This document shows, one piece after another, positions 30,634-40,973 of a DNA stretch of 64,000 nucleotides. Location of the stretch: positions 248,001-312,000 of the forward strand of contig NZ_RQFK01000007.1 of assembly GCF_004770765.1 (NCBI RefSeq). The letters run 5' to 3'. Each line of letters begins with the position of its first letter. Within the stretch, counting starts at the first letter, position 1. This DNA is from Leptospira noumeaensis (lineage in GTDB: Bacteria > Spirochaetota > Leptospiria > Leptospirales > Leptospiraceae). Below the pieces are notes generated by a model. That model was not told the DNA's origin, did not search any database, and worked only from the letters and a program-made list of their open reading frames with translations. Made by a program: the position numbers and the translations under genes.

Positions 30634-31275
30634 CGAAAAGGACTTCCTTCCTACCTATTTCCTTCAATCGTTCCTTACAAAAGATACGTGAATTTCCAGG
30701 AAAATTCCAGGAAAAATCGAAGGGAATCCATGCTCTTTTTAGAACACAGTCCATGTTTAACAGGGGGCATAGGTGCGAAAGCGGAAAATCTTTTGGTTTC
30801 TCCGACTCACCTTTCGGCTCTTGGGGTAGAACTTGTGACTTTGCCAAGAGGTGGGGATTTTACAGCCCATGAACCGGGTCAAATTGTAGGATACCTGCAC
30901 GTTGATTTGAAAAAAAGAAATATAAGTCTGGGAGATTTTTTACGAGCACTAAACGAAAGTTTGGTGGTATCCATTCAAAAAACTTGGGATCTTTCTGTGG
31001 AAGAAAATCCAAAAGCACCGGGTCTTTATACAGTGGAGGCACCCAAATTAAAACTAGTCTCCGAAGGGATTTATGCGAAGTCTTATTTCACTAGTTTTGG
31101 ATTTGCTTTGAATGGTGCGAACAATCTATCTACCTTTTCTCTCATCAATCCTTGTGGTGCCAAGTCGGAAGATATGACATCCCTCCTGGCGTTGGGAAAA
31201 GATATGGATTTCCCGAAGAAACGACGGGAATTTGTAGAAGAATTTGCCTCTAGATTTATAGACTCACTCAGATAA
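30616..31275 (+). CDS. lipB: Lipoyl(octanoyl) transferase
   Basis: 219 residues, the usual LipB length, with AAAGGA four bases before the ATG. It transfers octanoate from ACP to lipoyl domains. Family features: LFLEHSPCLTGG, LPRGGDFTAHEPGQIVGY, FGFALN and LINPCGAKSEDMTS with the catalytic Cys, paired with the Lys of KLVSEGIY. The usual RGGxxTYHGPGQ is altered (Tyr to Ala, Gly to Glu), which is odd for this active-site loop. Divergent from the Panacea/panD pair with overlapping 5' ends. Confidence 0.85.
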   Translation: MIKFLHRKGLPSYLFPSIVPYKRYVNFQENSRKNRRESMLFLEHSPCLTGGIGAKAENLLVSPTHLSALGVELVTLPRGGDFTAHEPGQIVGYLHVDLKKRNISLGDFLRALNESLVVSIQKTWDLSVEENPKAPGLYTVEAPKLKLVSEGIYAKSYFTSFGFALNGANNLSTFSLINPCGAKSEDMTSLLALGKDMDFPKKRREFVEEFASRFIDSLR

Positions 31276-31335
31276 TTTCCTTTGTATTTTCCTCTGTAAT
31301 TCTTTGGATTTGGCCGAAAGGTATAAGGGGGATCT

Positions 31336-32337
31336 ATGAAATATTCACGTTTTTTTCTATCTTTTATCCTTTTCTTTTTCCTCTGTGAAACTTTGGCCCT
31401 CAGTGCCGTGGTTTGGACTTTTTATGAATCTTTACAAAATGCTCTCACCCAAGAACAATTTGTTTCTGATCACAGAGCTCGTGATCTAACCCTTGCACTT
31501 GCAAAAAGTTCCGAACAAAGGTTGAATCACGAAGGTTATTTGGAACTTGAAAAAATGTTCCATCGTTATGTGGAACAATCCAAAAACGATCCAGAAGAGT
31601 TTCACATTCAAAAAATTAGTTTGTTCGCAGCGGATGCCATACTTCTTGTTTCTACAGATACCATTTATACACCGGATGAATTGAAAAAAAGAAAACCGGA
31701 TGAGGAACTACTCCATTCTCCTTTTTTTAAAAAAGGAATTCGGATGAAAAAATGGGAATGGTCGGAAGCAGAAAACGGTGAAAATCCAATCTTAAATTCC
31801 AAACGTGATCCCAAAATTCGTTCCGGGTTTGAATGGGTTCTTTCTTATTTGCCTTTAGCTAAATCCAATACCGTTAGGCTCACTTCCCCTCTTTACAAAC
31901 CGGGAACCCTAGATGTATCGGGTCTTGTGATTTTGGTTTATGAAAGAGGGAACTTAGGATTACTTTTTGAAAACCAATGGAAACTTGTAGAGTGGATGGT
32001 TTTTAATTATATATTATTTGCTTTTGTTGTGAGTTTGATTTTGACTGGTTCGTTTGTCGCATATACAATGTTAGTAGCAAAAGACTCGGCGGTTACTCCA
32101 AAAGAATCTTCTAACCTTCCTTTGTTTGAGAAAAAAACAGTCGAACCAAAAGAAAGTAATTTGGAGCCAGTCTTGGATCTAACGGAAAATTCAAATCAGG
32201 ATCTGATGAGTCCAATGGAAGTAGAACTTAAGGAAGAGGGAAACGAAGTAGAAATCCTTTCCGAAGGCCCACTTGTTTCAACAATTTCTCCAGATTCCCA
32301 CCAAACACCGATTCGCGATGCGATCTTTTTAGGATAA
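31336..32337 (+). CDS. Two-helix membrane protein with large extracytoplasmic domain
   Basis: 333 residues, not recognised. An N-terminal membrane helix (FFLSFILFFFLCETLALSAV), an extracytoplasmic domain of about 185 residues, a second helix near 220-245 (WMVFNYILFAFVVSLILTGS), then an acidic, Pro/Ser-rich cytoplasmic tail of about 85 residues. The layout resembles a sensor without an output domain. The next gene, a STAS protein, starts 3 bases later, so the pair may form one signalling unit. Excellent Shine-Dalgarno AAGGGGG. Confidence 0.7.
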   Translation: MKYSRFFLSFILFFFLCETLALSAVVWTFYESLQNALTQEQFVSDHRARDLTLALAKSSEQRLNHEGYLELEKMFHRYVEQSKNDPEEFHIQKISLFAADAILLVSTDTIYTPDELKKRKPDEELLHSPFFKKGIRMKKWEWSEAENGENPILNSKRDPKIRSGFEWVLSYLPLAKSNTVRLTSPLYKPGTLDVSGLVILVYERGNLGLLFENQWKLVEWMVFNYILFAFVVSLILTGSFVAYTMLVAKDSAVTPKESSNLPLFEKKTVEPKESNLEPVLDLTENSNQDLMSPMEVELKEEGNEVEILSEGPLVSTISPDSHQTPIRDAIFLG

Positions 32338-32340
32338 ATT

Positions 32341-33201
32341 ATGGAAGCCCAAGATAAAGTATTTTCAATCCAGTTGAAAGGTGGTTTGGACGGATCCAGT
32401 GCTGAGGATTTTTATCGATATTTCGAGTCACAACTAAACAAAGGGTATCGTAAGTTTTTATTTCAATTTGGTGCTTTGGATTTTATCACATCGAATGGAA
32501 TTAGTATCCTTGTGAAAATTCACAAACAAATTAGAAAAGTAGGCGCTGTATACGCGATCTACGGAGTGAAACAAGAAATTGAAGATGTTTTGAGTTTGGT
32601 CGGATTATTTGATAAACTTCCGATCTTTCGCGGCCATTCCCAAGCGGAATCTTTTCTTTTGCAAATGGACCCGAATGGCTCGAGTCCAAAAGAATCCAAA
32701 CCTGCGGCTAAAGGAGAACCTTCTTCTTTACAGTCGCCAGATCCAAACCGGATCCGTTTTTATTTCACAGGAAAGTCTAAAGATAAAGATTCGGTTTCTA
32801 GTTCGAATGAATTTGTTTCTAAATTAGAATCAATTCCAGGCTCGGAAGAAAGTTCTGTAGCACAGAAATCCAGCTCCTCGCCTATGGAATCGGTTCTGGA
32901 AGAAAAACTAAATAGCCTGCGGTTAGAAATCAAAGAAACCCTAAATCATGAATTGGAAAGAAGGTTTGCCGTTTATAAATCTTCACCGGAATCGGAGGAA
33001 AAACGAATCACTATCCCAAGTTACATCCAATCCAAAACCAAACAATTGGAAGCTGTGGAACGAATCATCCAATGTGAAGTTTGTGGGACAAGGTTACGAA
33101 TCCATAAATTTGGAAAACACGAATGTCCAGGTTGTTCGACTCAGTTCCAGATGAGCCCTGGTGGTTCTATCCGTTTTCTTGAAAAATTGAATCCCCTCTA
33201 A
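32341..33201 (+). CDS. STAS domain protein with C-terminal zinc ribbon
   Basis: 286 residues. Residues 1-105 form a STAS (anti-anti-sigma-like) domain with FGALDFITSNGISILVKIHKQI; the Ser/Asn region corresponds to the phosphorylation loop. The middle (about 110-225) is a Ser/Glu-rich linker with a coiled-coil stretch. The end is a four-Cys zinc ribbon: CEVCGTRLRIHKFGKHECPGC. A soluble regulator; targets unknown. Starts 3 bases after the membrane protein and 11 bases before murJ. Confidence 0.75.
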   Translation: MEAQDKVFSIQLKGGLDGSSAEDFYRYFESQLNKGYRKFLFQFGALDFITSNGISILVKIHKQIRKVGAVYAIYGVKQEIEDVLSLVGLFDKLPIFRGHSQAESFLLQMDPNGSSPKESKPAAKGEPSSLQSPDPNRIRFYFTGKSKDKDSVSSSNEFVSKLESIPGSEESSVAQKSSSSPMESVLEEKLNSLRLEIKETLNHELERRFAVYKSSPESEEKRITIPSYIQSKTKQLEAVERIIQCEVCGTRLRIHKFGKHECPGCSTQFQMSPGGSIRFLEKLNPL

Positions 33202-33212
33202 ATTCTGGTTTT

Positions 33213-34835
33213 ATGACGAAACAATCTGGAGGGAGTGTATCAAGTGCGAGACGGTCACTGGCTCTTTCTTTTTATACCTTCTTATCTCGCATTTTAGGCC
33301 TTGTTCGTGACCATTTTATGGCTGTTAGTTTTGGAACAGGAATGGTTGCCTCTGCGTTTAGTGTAGCTTACCGCCTTCCCAATATGTTTCGTAACCTTCT
33401 TGCGGAAGGGACACTCAGCCAATCCTTTATGCCTATTTTTTCTGAATATGAAAAGATGGGTGTAATGGAAGCTCGAGTGATGGCAGGAACGGTTTTAAGT
33501 TTTCTTTTCCTCTGTTTGTCTCTTTTTGTAGCTCTCTTTTGGTTTTTTGCGGCTGGGTTTTTACCTGCCCTTGTGGGTGGATCTCCTGAATACGGGAATC
33601 TTGTCGTAGAACTTTCGTTAGTATTGTTTTTTCTAATTATGACAGCGAGTTTGTCTTCGATTTTTATGTCGATTTCCAATTCCCATCATAATTATTTTGT
33701 GCCTTCACTTTCTCCCATCATCCTTAACTTTAGTTATTTGATCGTTTTTATTTTTGTTTTCCCGTTCTATCATGAAATCAGAGATAAGGTTTTTCTTTTG
33801 GCATATGGAATTGTAACCGGAGGAGTGGTGCAACTTCTGGTGCAAGGTTGGTATGTTTATCAAAATGGATTTGGTCCTATCTTTCGATTGAATTTAAAAC
33901 ATCCGGCCATTCGTAAAATTTTTAAACTCATGTTACCAGCGGCTCTTGGGGGAAGTTTCTATCAGATTGGACTTCTTGTGGATATTTTCCTAGCCAATTA
34001 CATCCAAAACCAAAACCCAGGACTTGGTGCCGTGGTGAGTTTGGATTACGCACAAAGGCTTGTCCAACTTCCAACGGGAATCATTGGGGTGGCACTTGCG
34101 ACTACCATCTTACCATCACTTTTAAAAGACCTAAGGGAAGGGCGTGAAGAGAATGTTCCCAAAGAAATTGCTGATGTTTTGTCGTTTGCATTTTTTTTGA
34201 CACTCCCAGCAAGCATTGGTTTGGCGGTATTAGGGGAAACCGTTTTGGATTCGATTTATTTTGGAGGTCGTTGGGATCATTTGGCAACGATCACTGCATT
34301 TTATCCTTTGGTGTTTTATTCTTTTGCGATTCCTTTTTATAGTATCAATAAAGTTTTGGTTTCTTCTTATTATGCTTTTTCCGATACAAAAACTCCGTTA
34401 CGAATCCAACTAGTTTCATTTTTCTTAAGTGTTGTTGTCAGTATCAGTCTGATGTATTTTTTAAAACATTCGGCGATTGCTTTGGCCTCGGCTTTATCTG
34501 CTTTTGTTACTTCATTGTTTTTGTTGTTTTATTTAAAATCACACCAAGTGAAAATTCCATTTCTAACCGTTTGGCGGCGTGTGATTCAAATGGTACCGGC
34601 ACTTTTTGGCCTTCTTGTTTGGCTTCTCATTTCAGAATGGTTCGGAAAACCATTCCTTCTGAATTATTTAACAAATGATTGGGGACTTGGATTTGCCAAT
34701 GGGAGTAGGATTTGCCTTGTGGTATCAATCCTTCCAGCGGTTATGATTTATTTTGTCACAGCAAGTGTGACAAAAATTCCTGAATCAGAAATCATCCTTG
34801 GAAGGTTTCTGAGACGGTTTCGAAAGAAATCGTAA
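33213..34835 (+). CDS. murJ: Lipid II flippase MurJ (MviN family)
   Basis: 540 residues with about 14 membrane helices, consistent with MurJ, which moves lipid II across the inner membrane. Characteristic motifs: LSFYTFLSRILGLVRDHFMA at the N-terminus, AYRLPNMFRNLLAEGTLSQSFMP, and LDYAQRLVQLPTGIIGVALATTILP. Essential for peptidoglycan synthesis in most bacteria. Probably co-transcribed with the two preceding genes. Confidence 0.93.
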   Translation: MTKQSGGSVSSARRSLALSFYTFLSRILGLVRDHFMAVSFGTGMVASAFSVAYRLPNMFRNLLAEGTLSQSFMPIFSEYEKMGVMEARVMAGTVLSFLFLCLSLFVALFWFFAAGFLPALVGGSPEYGNLVVELSLVLFFLIMTASLSSIFMSISNSHHNYFVPSLSPIILNFSYLIVFIFVFPFYHEIRDKVFLLAYGIVTGGVVQLLVQGWYVYQNGFGPIFRLNLKHPAIRKIFKLMLPAALGGSFYQIGLLVDIFLANYIQNQNPGLGAVVSLDYAQRLVQLPTGIIGVALATTILPSLLKDLREGREENVPKEIADVLSFAFFLTLPASIGLAVLGETVLDSIYFGGRWDHLATITAFYPLVFYSFAIPFYSINKVLVSSYYAFSDTKTPLRIQLVSFFLSVVVSISLMYFLKHSAIALASALSAFVTSLFLLFYLKSHQVKIPFLTVWRRVIQMVPALFGLLVWLLISEWFGKPFLLNYLTNDWGLGFANGSRICLVVSILPAVMIYFVTASVTKIPESEIILGRFLRRFRKKS

Positions 34836-35007
34836 TAGTAACCAAACTTCTCAGAAATTTAAGGTTTGCTCTTATCTCAGTGGGTGTGTGGTACTTGCGC
34901 GAAATAAGAAGGATTGATTGAATCAAAAAAATCCTTCGCTCTAGGTTTACACAAACAGCGATGGATCTTTATCTTATGCTCGAACGAAGGTCGGTAGGGC
35001 TTTCGTT

Positions 35008-37758
35008 TTAGTTCGGCGAAAGTTTGGAAACAACACTCTCACAGCGACCACAAAGTTTTCCTTCCGCTTCCGATACATGACGCCAACATCTTGGGCATTC
35101 ATGATGGCGAGGTTTTCGGATTTGGATGGAATCTTTTTCCCCTTTCCATTCCGAGAAAACTTCTCGAATTTCAGAAGTATCAAAACTCACTTCGGAAACC
35201 ACAAAGAATAAACTAAGATCTTCATTTTTTAATCCCGTGGACTTTAGTGAATCACCAGAAACAAATACTTCTGCTTCTAATGACTTACCAAGTTTGCCAA
35301 GTTTTCTTGCTTCTTCTAAGGCTTTTTGCACCACTTCTTTAGTTTCAAAAACTGGAGCCAATTTTGTTTCGAGTTCAGAATCCAAAAAGGAAGAGAGTTC
35401 AGAAAAATCAGAATAAAATACAGAATCTTTCAATCCAAATTCAGACCATACTTCTTCCGTTGTGAAAGAAAGGATGGGAGCAAGTAGTTTGGATAAAGTT
35501 TCTAAAATGAGAGCTAGGGCATATTCAGAAGACTTTCTAGTTTTCGAATCTTTGGCATCACAGTACATTCTGTCCCGAATGATTTCAAAGTAATCTTGGG
35601 ATAAGTCTACTGTACAAAAAACCAAAACTCGATGATAGACTTGGTGGAAGTGGTAGTTCTCATATAGTTTTTTCACGTCTTCATTTAGTTTTGCTAACTT
35701 ATGAAGATAATACCTATCAATCGGTTCTAAATCTTCTTTTTTGAGATTCCACTGAAGTGTTTCTGCCTTTGTATTTCCTAAAAGATAACGGAAAGTGTTT
35801 CTAATCTTACGATACGCTTCGGCTACTGTTTTGATAGAATCTTTTCCGATTTTGACATCGTCACGGAAATCTTGGGTGGAAACCCAAAGTCTTAGGATAT
35901 CGGCCCCGTATTGGTTGATGATGTCGGTTGTGGGATTGATTACGTTCCCAAGAGATTTGGACATAGCATGTCCTTTTTCATCTAACACATAACCATGGGT
36001 AAGGACAGATTTATAAGGTGGTTTTTTTCTGATGGCCATGGATGGCCAAAGAGAAGATTGAAACCAACCTCTATGTTGGTCAGATCCTTCCAAATACAAA
36101 TCTGCAGGTTCGCGGTCGAGTGAATCGCCAAACACGGCAAAACTGGAAACTCCCGAATCAAACCAAACATCCAAAATATCTTTGTCTTGTTTGAGATCAT
36201 CCGATCCGCATTTGGAACATTTGGTTCCTTCTGGTAAAAGGTCTTTTGCCTCTCTTTCATACCAAACTTCGATTCCTTCTTTTTTTACAATTTGGATGAA
36301 GTGCTGTATTGTTTTGTCATCAAGGTGAGTGAATCCACAAGATTTACAAGTAAAGGATGGGATGGGAACTCCCCAGTTCCTTTGTCTCGACAAACACCAG
36401 TCAGGTCTAGATTCGACCATAGAACGGATCCGCGTGATCCCCCAATCTGGAATCCATTGTACTTTGTCGATAGCTTTAAGAGAATCTTCTCTGAGGCCTG
36501 CATGATCGATTGAAAAAAACCATTGTGGGGTCGCACGAAAGATGAGTGGTTTTTTACTCCTCCAACTATGGGGATAGGAGTGAGTGAATTCAGAATAGTG
36601 GACGAGGGCGTTTTTTTCACGGAGGAGTTCCACAATTTTTGGATTGGCATCCCAAATTTTGATCCCCTTCATCATTTCGAATTCGTCCGTGTAACGGCCG
36701 TAATCGTCTACTGGTGAAAGTGGAGGGAGGCCTGCCGCTGTTCCCACACGGTAGTCGTCTGTTCCGTGGCCTGGGGCCGTGTGAACACAACCCGTTCCCG
36801 CATCCAGTGTCACATGGTTTCCAAAAAGAGGAATAGATTCACGATCGATAAACGGGTGTAAGAAGGTCATTTTTCCAAGTTCTGCACTCGTTAAAGATTT
36901 GATCTTAGTGAGAGTGATCCCTGTTTTTTGTTCCACTGCTTCTTTGAGTCCATCGGCAAGGATGAGCCTTCCGTGTGTATCGGATTGGAAAAGAGAATAG
37001 TCCAAATCTTCATTAAAACAAATCGCAAGGTTTGCCGGGAGTGTCCAAGGAGTGGTTGTCCAGATTAGGCAATAAGTATCTTTTTCGCCCTTTACGGCAA
37101 ACTTCACATAAATGGAAGGGGAAACATGGTTTTGGTATTCGATTTCTGCTTCTGCATGGGCAGTTGCTAGATCAATACACCAATACACAGGTTTTTTTCC
37201 TTTGTAGATATATCCTTTTTCAAAGAGAGATCCAAATACCTCTACAATCCTTGCTTCAAATTCTGGAGCCATGGTGAGGTATTTATGATCTTCTTCCCAG
37301 AAACATAAAAATCGGCTGAGATCTTCGCCTTGTTTCCCAACAAATTCTGCCGCATACTCACGGCATTTTTTTCGAAGTTCACTTGGGCTCGTGTTCCTTG
37401 CTTCTTTTCCAAGATTCTTTAACACCTGTACTTCGATCGGGAGACCATGGCAGTCCCAACCAGGAATCATATCGGTTTGGAAACCAGAAAGGGTTTTGGA
37501 TTTAACAATGATATCTTTGAGAATTTTATTGAGAGAGTGGCCCACATGGAAATTTCCATTGGCATAAGGGGGTCCATCGTGTAATACAAACGAAGGTTTG
37601 GATTTACGAATCTCCTTCATGGTTTGGAAAACTTTTTTGTCTTTCCAAATCTTAATTTGACCTGGCTCACGATTTGCCAGGTCGGCTTTCATGGGAAAGT
37701 TGGTCTGCGGTAGGAGAACCGTTTTAGAATAGGGATTTTCCGTTTCTGGTTTGGCCAT
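35008..37758 (-). CDS. ileS: Isoleucine-tRNA ligase
   Basis: 916 residues, the bacterial (E. coli-type) class. HIGH-type motif [12 protein letters not shown], the editing domain with [11 protein letters not shown], the [11 protein letters not shown] segment, AMSKSLGN (KMSKS) and a C-terminal zinc motif CPRCWRH / CGRC. Charges tRNA-Ile and edits Val. The initiation region has no obvious Shine-Dalgarno. 172 bases separate its stop from murJ. Confidence 0.97.
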   Translation of the reverse strand: MAKPETENPYSKTVLLPQTNFPMKADLANREPGQIKIWKDKKVFQTMKEIRKSKPSFVLHDGPPYANGNFHVGHSLNKILKDIIVKSKTLSGFQTDMIPGWDCHGLPIEVQVLKNLGKEARNTSPSELRKKCREYAAEFVGKQGEDLSRFLCFWEEDHKYLTMAPEFEARIVEVFGSLFEKGYIYKGKKPVYWCIDLATAHAEAEIEYQNHVSPSIYVKFAVKGEKDTYCLIWTTTPWTLPANLAICFNEDLDYSLFQSDTHGRLILADGLKEAVEQKTGITLTKIKSLTSAELGKMTFLHPFIDRESIPLFGNHVTLDAGTGCVHTAPGHGTDDYRVGTAAGLPPLSPVDDYGRYTDEFEMMKGIKIWDANPKIVELLREKNALVHYSEFTHSYPHSWRSKKPLIFRATPQWFFSIDHAGLREDSLKAIDKVQWIPDWGITRIRSMVESRPDWCLSRQRNWGVPIPSFTCKSCGFTHLDDKTIQHFIQIVKKEGIEVWYEREAKDLLPEGTKCSKCGSDDLKQDKDILDVWFDSGVSSFAVFGDSLDREPADLYLEGSDQHRGWFQSSLWPSMAIRKKPPYKSVLTHGYVLDEKGHAMSKSLGNVINPTTDIINQYGADILRLWVSTQDFRDDVKIGKDSIKTVAEAYRKIRNTFRYLLGNTKAETLQWNLKKEDLEPIDRYYLHKLAKLNEDVKKLYENYHFHQVYHRVLVFCTVDLSQDYFEIIRDRMYCDAKDSKTRKSSEYALALILETLSKLLAPILSFTTEEVWSEFGLKDSVFYSDFSELSSFLDSELETKLAPVFETKEVVQKALEEARKLGKLGKSLEAEVFVSGDSLKSTGLKNEDLSLFFVVSEVSFDTSEIREVFSEWKGEKDSIQIRKPRHHECPRCWRHVSEAEGKLCGRCESVVSKLSPN

Positions 37759-37814
37759 ATTAAGACCAATGTTTGGGGTCTAGGCCAAAGAGAAAACGGA
37801 AAAAAACTACGATC

Positions 37815-38444
37815 CTAGAGTTTGACTCGAACCTTGGGGAGTTCGTCCCGAAGTCTCACCACATCCGATTTTTCGAGTAAGGTCTTTTGTAAAACCAGAT
37901 GTTTTAGGTGGTTTAGTTTTGCCAGGTTTTTGGGAAGGGTTTTGTATTCACGCATGAGAGTGAGGTCTAAAATTTCTAAGTTGGGAAGGGTTGCGATCAC
38001 TTCCACATCAGCCTCTGTTAGTTGCACTTTGGTTTCGTCTAGGGCCAAAGTTTTTAGATTTTTCAAACGACTGATGACAGCGGGAATTTCCTTTAGTTCT
38101 GTTCTTCCCAGTAATAAAACTTCCAAGTTTTCTAAGTTCCCGATTTCTTCTGGCAAGGTTTGGATAGGGTTTCCAAAAAGATTTAAAATCTTTAATTGTT
38201 TGAGATTTCCAATTTCTTTAGGGAGAACTTGTAAAGAGTCGTATTGGAGGGTGAGTTCTTCTACCTTTGTTAAATTACCAATGGACGCGGGTAATACTCC
38301 AAATTCTTTGTTGGAAAGATTAAAGACACGGTCTTCTTTATGTTCTAAAATCCATTCTTCTGCATTCACCACTTTTTTGTTACATTGTAAAACTAGAGCA
38401 GTAAGAAATAGGGCAGCCAGTGTTCTGTATATAAAAGACTTCAT
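37815..38444 (-). CDS. Leucine-rich-repeat lipoprotein
   Basis: 209 residues. Signal peptide ends in LTALVLQC, a spirochaetal lipobox. The mature protein contains about six to seven 23-residue LRRs with the bacterial pattern LPxxIGNLxxLexLxL (for example LPKEIGNLKQLKILNLFGNP). Such repeats are abundant in Leptospira and mediate protein-protein contact; a surface or periplasmic location is inferred. Starts 13 bases after the end of the large membrane protein on the same strand, so probably an operon. Confidence 0.85.
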   Translation of the reverse strand: MKSFIYRTLAALFLTALVLQCNKKVVNAEEWILEHKEDRVFNLSNKEFGVLPASIGNLTKVEELTLQYDSLQVLPKEIGNLKQLKILNLFGNPIQTLPEEIGNLENLEVLLLGRTELKEIPAVISRLKNLKTLALDETKVQLTEADVEVIATLPNLEILDLTLMREYKTLPKNLAKLNHLKHLVLQKTLLEKSDVVRLRDELPKVRVKL

Positions 38445-38457
38445 AAAACCAATTTTA

Positions 38458-40635
38458 TCATTTCAGATATTTATTATAGCCAAATTCTAATTCTCGAATG
38501 ATAAACTGAATGTAATCCATTTGGTCACGATCTGATTTATAAATACTTGCTTCCTTTCTATAATACTCTGCCAGTTGCGTTCTAAATAAAATGGTGCGAA
38601 AGTCCGCTTTGGATAAAATGAGTTCCTTGGGTCTGTTTTTTAATTGGATGGCTTCTGGAATTTTCATCACTACAGAGATTTGAATGATGGCGTGTTCTAT
38701 CTCTGCCACAATTTTGTTTACCTCTTTTTTCCCATCGGCAGGTGGCAGTTGGACTTTGATATCCTCTACACAATCTTCGATATGGTTTCGTAACCTTTTG
38801 AAATCATAAACCTTCTCTGCGATGCTATTGAATTTTTTGGGATAAATGAATCCTTCTGCTACTTTAGCGATTCCTAGCGTTCGATTTTCTTTAGGAGATG
38901 TGGATGTTAGTATCTGTTTTTCTGAAACTTGTTTCTTTTTTCCATCATTCCGATAGAGATATCCAAGAGATAAACCCACAAGGAAACTCATAAAAAAACC
39001 ACTCACTATGTATTCTAAAGTTCCCAGGAGTAATGAAACAACTGTAGTCAGTGAGGCCAGTGCTAAAAAAGTAAATACACCGATGGGAACATGAAACTTT
39101 TCTTGGAGGGCAGAAAAAGAAATTCTTGGTTCGGATTTTTCCGATGATACGGAATCGGTTTCTTCTTCTAATTCTTTTTCTGGAACTTCGTCTTTGTCTA
39201 TATTTTCATCTGACCTGTTTTTTAAAATCACACGGATTTGGTCTAGGATCGGAAGTTCATTTCGATAATTGGAATCGGTTTTTGCGAGTGTTAGTGTATT
39301 TGCCTCTACCTTAGAAAGTTTTTTTTGGTCTAAGGCAAAAAGAATATGAAAGGTATCTTCTTTCATTTCTAAACAACCATAGGTTTCGGAAAGTGCAGTT
39401 ACAATTTTTGAGATTGTCTTTGTGGCCTCTGATTCATTTTTAAGGCCAAGAGATTTTATCTCCGACTTTAAATCTAATTTTGTAAGGGTGAGAGTGTTTG
39501 CCGTATTGTCTTCAATTTTTGTTCCTAGAAATTTGATGAGTGTTGTGACGGCTTCTTCAGCATCCTCTTTTTTCTGTTCTTTCAAACGTTTGGAAAGTTT
39601 ATCTAAAATGATAAGACTTTCTCTAATGGAATGATTTACCCTTTTGCCTTCATCGGTTGTGATTTTTTCAAAAGGAAATTCTTCTAATAGGGAAGTGATT
39701 TCAGGAACGAAATTAACACCTGTTTTGAGAAGTGCTTCTGTTGTTCTCGGAATTTTTGATTCTAAGTCCAGGAGTTTGTCTAAAAAACTAGAGTATTTGT
39801 TTTCAGTGGAATATTTTTTCAGATAAGGAAAAGAAAATATTTTTAATCCGTCAAGTTGCACTGCGAGGTGACGCGCATATTCAGGATTATGGGATCCGTT
39901 TGGTAAAATGAGATGGTATCCTGGGATGATTTCCACAAGCCTTGCCGTTTCTTTCCCTCTAGAAATTACATCCATGACAAAGTCTTTCATCGGAATGTAT
40001 CCATATGTTTCCATGGTTTTACGAATCATGGATTCTAGTTCGCTTTCATAACTCAGTTTGGTGGGAAAAAAGTATGGATTCCCTTTTTGGTCAGAACGAA
40101 CAAGACCCGCACCAGGGTTTTCTTCTTCCAGTATAAATTCCCGACCGGCTCTTGATTTCAAAAGTTGGTCAATCAAATCGATACTGTATTTGAAACAAGC
40201 TCTCCGAAAAGGAACAATGTCAGTTTTTTCTTTGTTTTGTGGGGCAATCATACTCACACGCATGTTTAGTTTTTGGTCCACAAGTAAAAAGAAGGGATAA
40301 AAATAAACCACCGCTTCTCTGTTATGTTCTGTTAGTCCCGCAAGTTCTTTGAAGGCTTCGACAATGGCTGCTTGTGATTTATGTGAATCTGTGAGTTGGA
40401 CTTGTTTTGAGAGTAATTCTGGAATGGAATCAACTGTGAGTAACAGCGATGGAGTAATTTCGGCACTGCCATGCATTTCCAATCGTCTATGACGCACTCG
40501 TAATTCTTCTAAGATTGCCTGCGAAGTCATAGAGTAACTTGCTATGTTTTTTGGCAAAGGGATGAAAAAGGAAGGTTCGGTAGTTTCACCAGTGAGTGGT
40601 GTTTCTGAATGAATGGGATCTGAGAATGGTTCCAA
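38458..40635 (-). CDS. Large protein with central membrane hairpin, unknown function
   Basis: 725 residues from a TTG start with AGAAGG six bases upstream. Not recognised. The N-terminal 500 residues are soluble and mainly helical; residues about 525-570 contain two close membrane helices (GVFTFLALASLTTVVSLLLG, then FFMSFLVGLSLGYLY); the last 130 residues are soluble helical. Without a signal peptide both large parts should face the cytoplasm. An acidic tract (EEETDSVSSEKSE) precedes the helices. Followed closely by the LRR lipoprotein. Confidence 0.6.
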   Translation of the reverse strand: MEPFSDPIHSETPLTGETTEPSFFIPLPKNIASYSMTSQAILEELRVRHRRLEMHGSAEITPSLLLTVDSIPELLSKQVQLTDSHKSQAAIVEAFKELAGLTEHNREAVVYFYPFFLLVDQKLNMRVSMIAPQNKEKTDIVPFRRACFKYSIDLIDQLLKSRAGREFILEEENPGAGLVRSDQKGNPYFFPTKLSYESELESMIRKTMETYGYIPMKDFVMDVISRGKETARLVEIIPGYHLILPNGSHNPEYARHLAVQLDGLKIFSFPYLKKYSTENKYSSFLDKLLDLESKIPRTTEALLKTGVNFVPEITSLLEEFPFEKITTDEGKRVNHSIRESLIILDKLSKRLKEQKKEDAEEAVTTLIKFLGTKIEDNTANTLTLTKLDLKSEIKSLGLKNESEATKTISKIVTALSETYGCLEMKEDTFHILFALDQKKLSKVEANTLTLAKTDSNYRNELPILDQIRVILKNRSDENIDKDEVPEKELEEETDSVSSEKSEPRISFSALQEKFHVPIGVFTFLALASLTTVVSLLLGTLEYIVSGFFMSFLVGLSLGYLYRNDGKKKQVSEKQILTSTSPKENRTLGIAKVAEGFIYPKKFNSIAEKVYDFKRLRNHIEDCVEDIKVQLPPADGKKEVNKIVAEIEHAIIQISVVMKIPEAIQLKNRPKELILSKADFRTILFRTQLAEYYRKEASIYKSDRDQMDYIQFIIRELEFGYNKYLK

Positions 40636-40973
40636 AATATACCTTCTGCGAACAGTATCAAAACCTATTTTCCGTAAATCAAGAGAGAAAGTTAGTTTCT
40701 ATGGGTTTCCCGAAAGAATCGGAAAGGGAAATTTGGGCTTGGTTTCTTTAATCAGGGAATACAAAAAGAAAAAAGTACACATGGTGGAATCCCTGATTTT
40801 ATGTAATGACTCCTTAGTTTCTTATATCAATAAAAACTTGGGGGGTGATTGATAAACCACAAATTCTTATCGTTATGAATCAAAATGGAATGTATAGATT
40901 AAAATATCTGGAAATTTGTCTATAAGTTATGAATAAGAGTGACAAATCTTAGTTTCTATTCGTCTACTCGTAT
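40636..40973. other. Intergenic region between the large membrane protein and the chemoreceptor
   Basis: 338 bases, A+T-rich. It must contain promoters for both divergent genes, but I see no clear -35/-10 pair. A short plus-strand frame over 40613-40852 begins inside the opposite gene and has no supported start; I do not call it a gene. Confidence 0.5.

Noticed and set aside
34900..34945. GAAGGATT...AATCCTTC repeat between murJ and ileS as a terminator
   Set aside because: The loop is long and A-rich and there is no T tract on the side of either gene.
40613..40852. A 79-codon plus-strand frame upstream of the chemoreceptor
   Set aside because: Begins inside the opposite-strand gene, no ribosome-binding site and no protein-like pattern.
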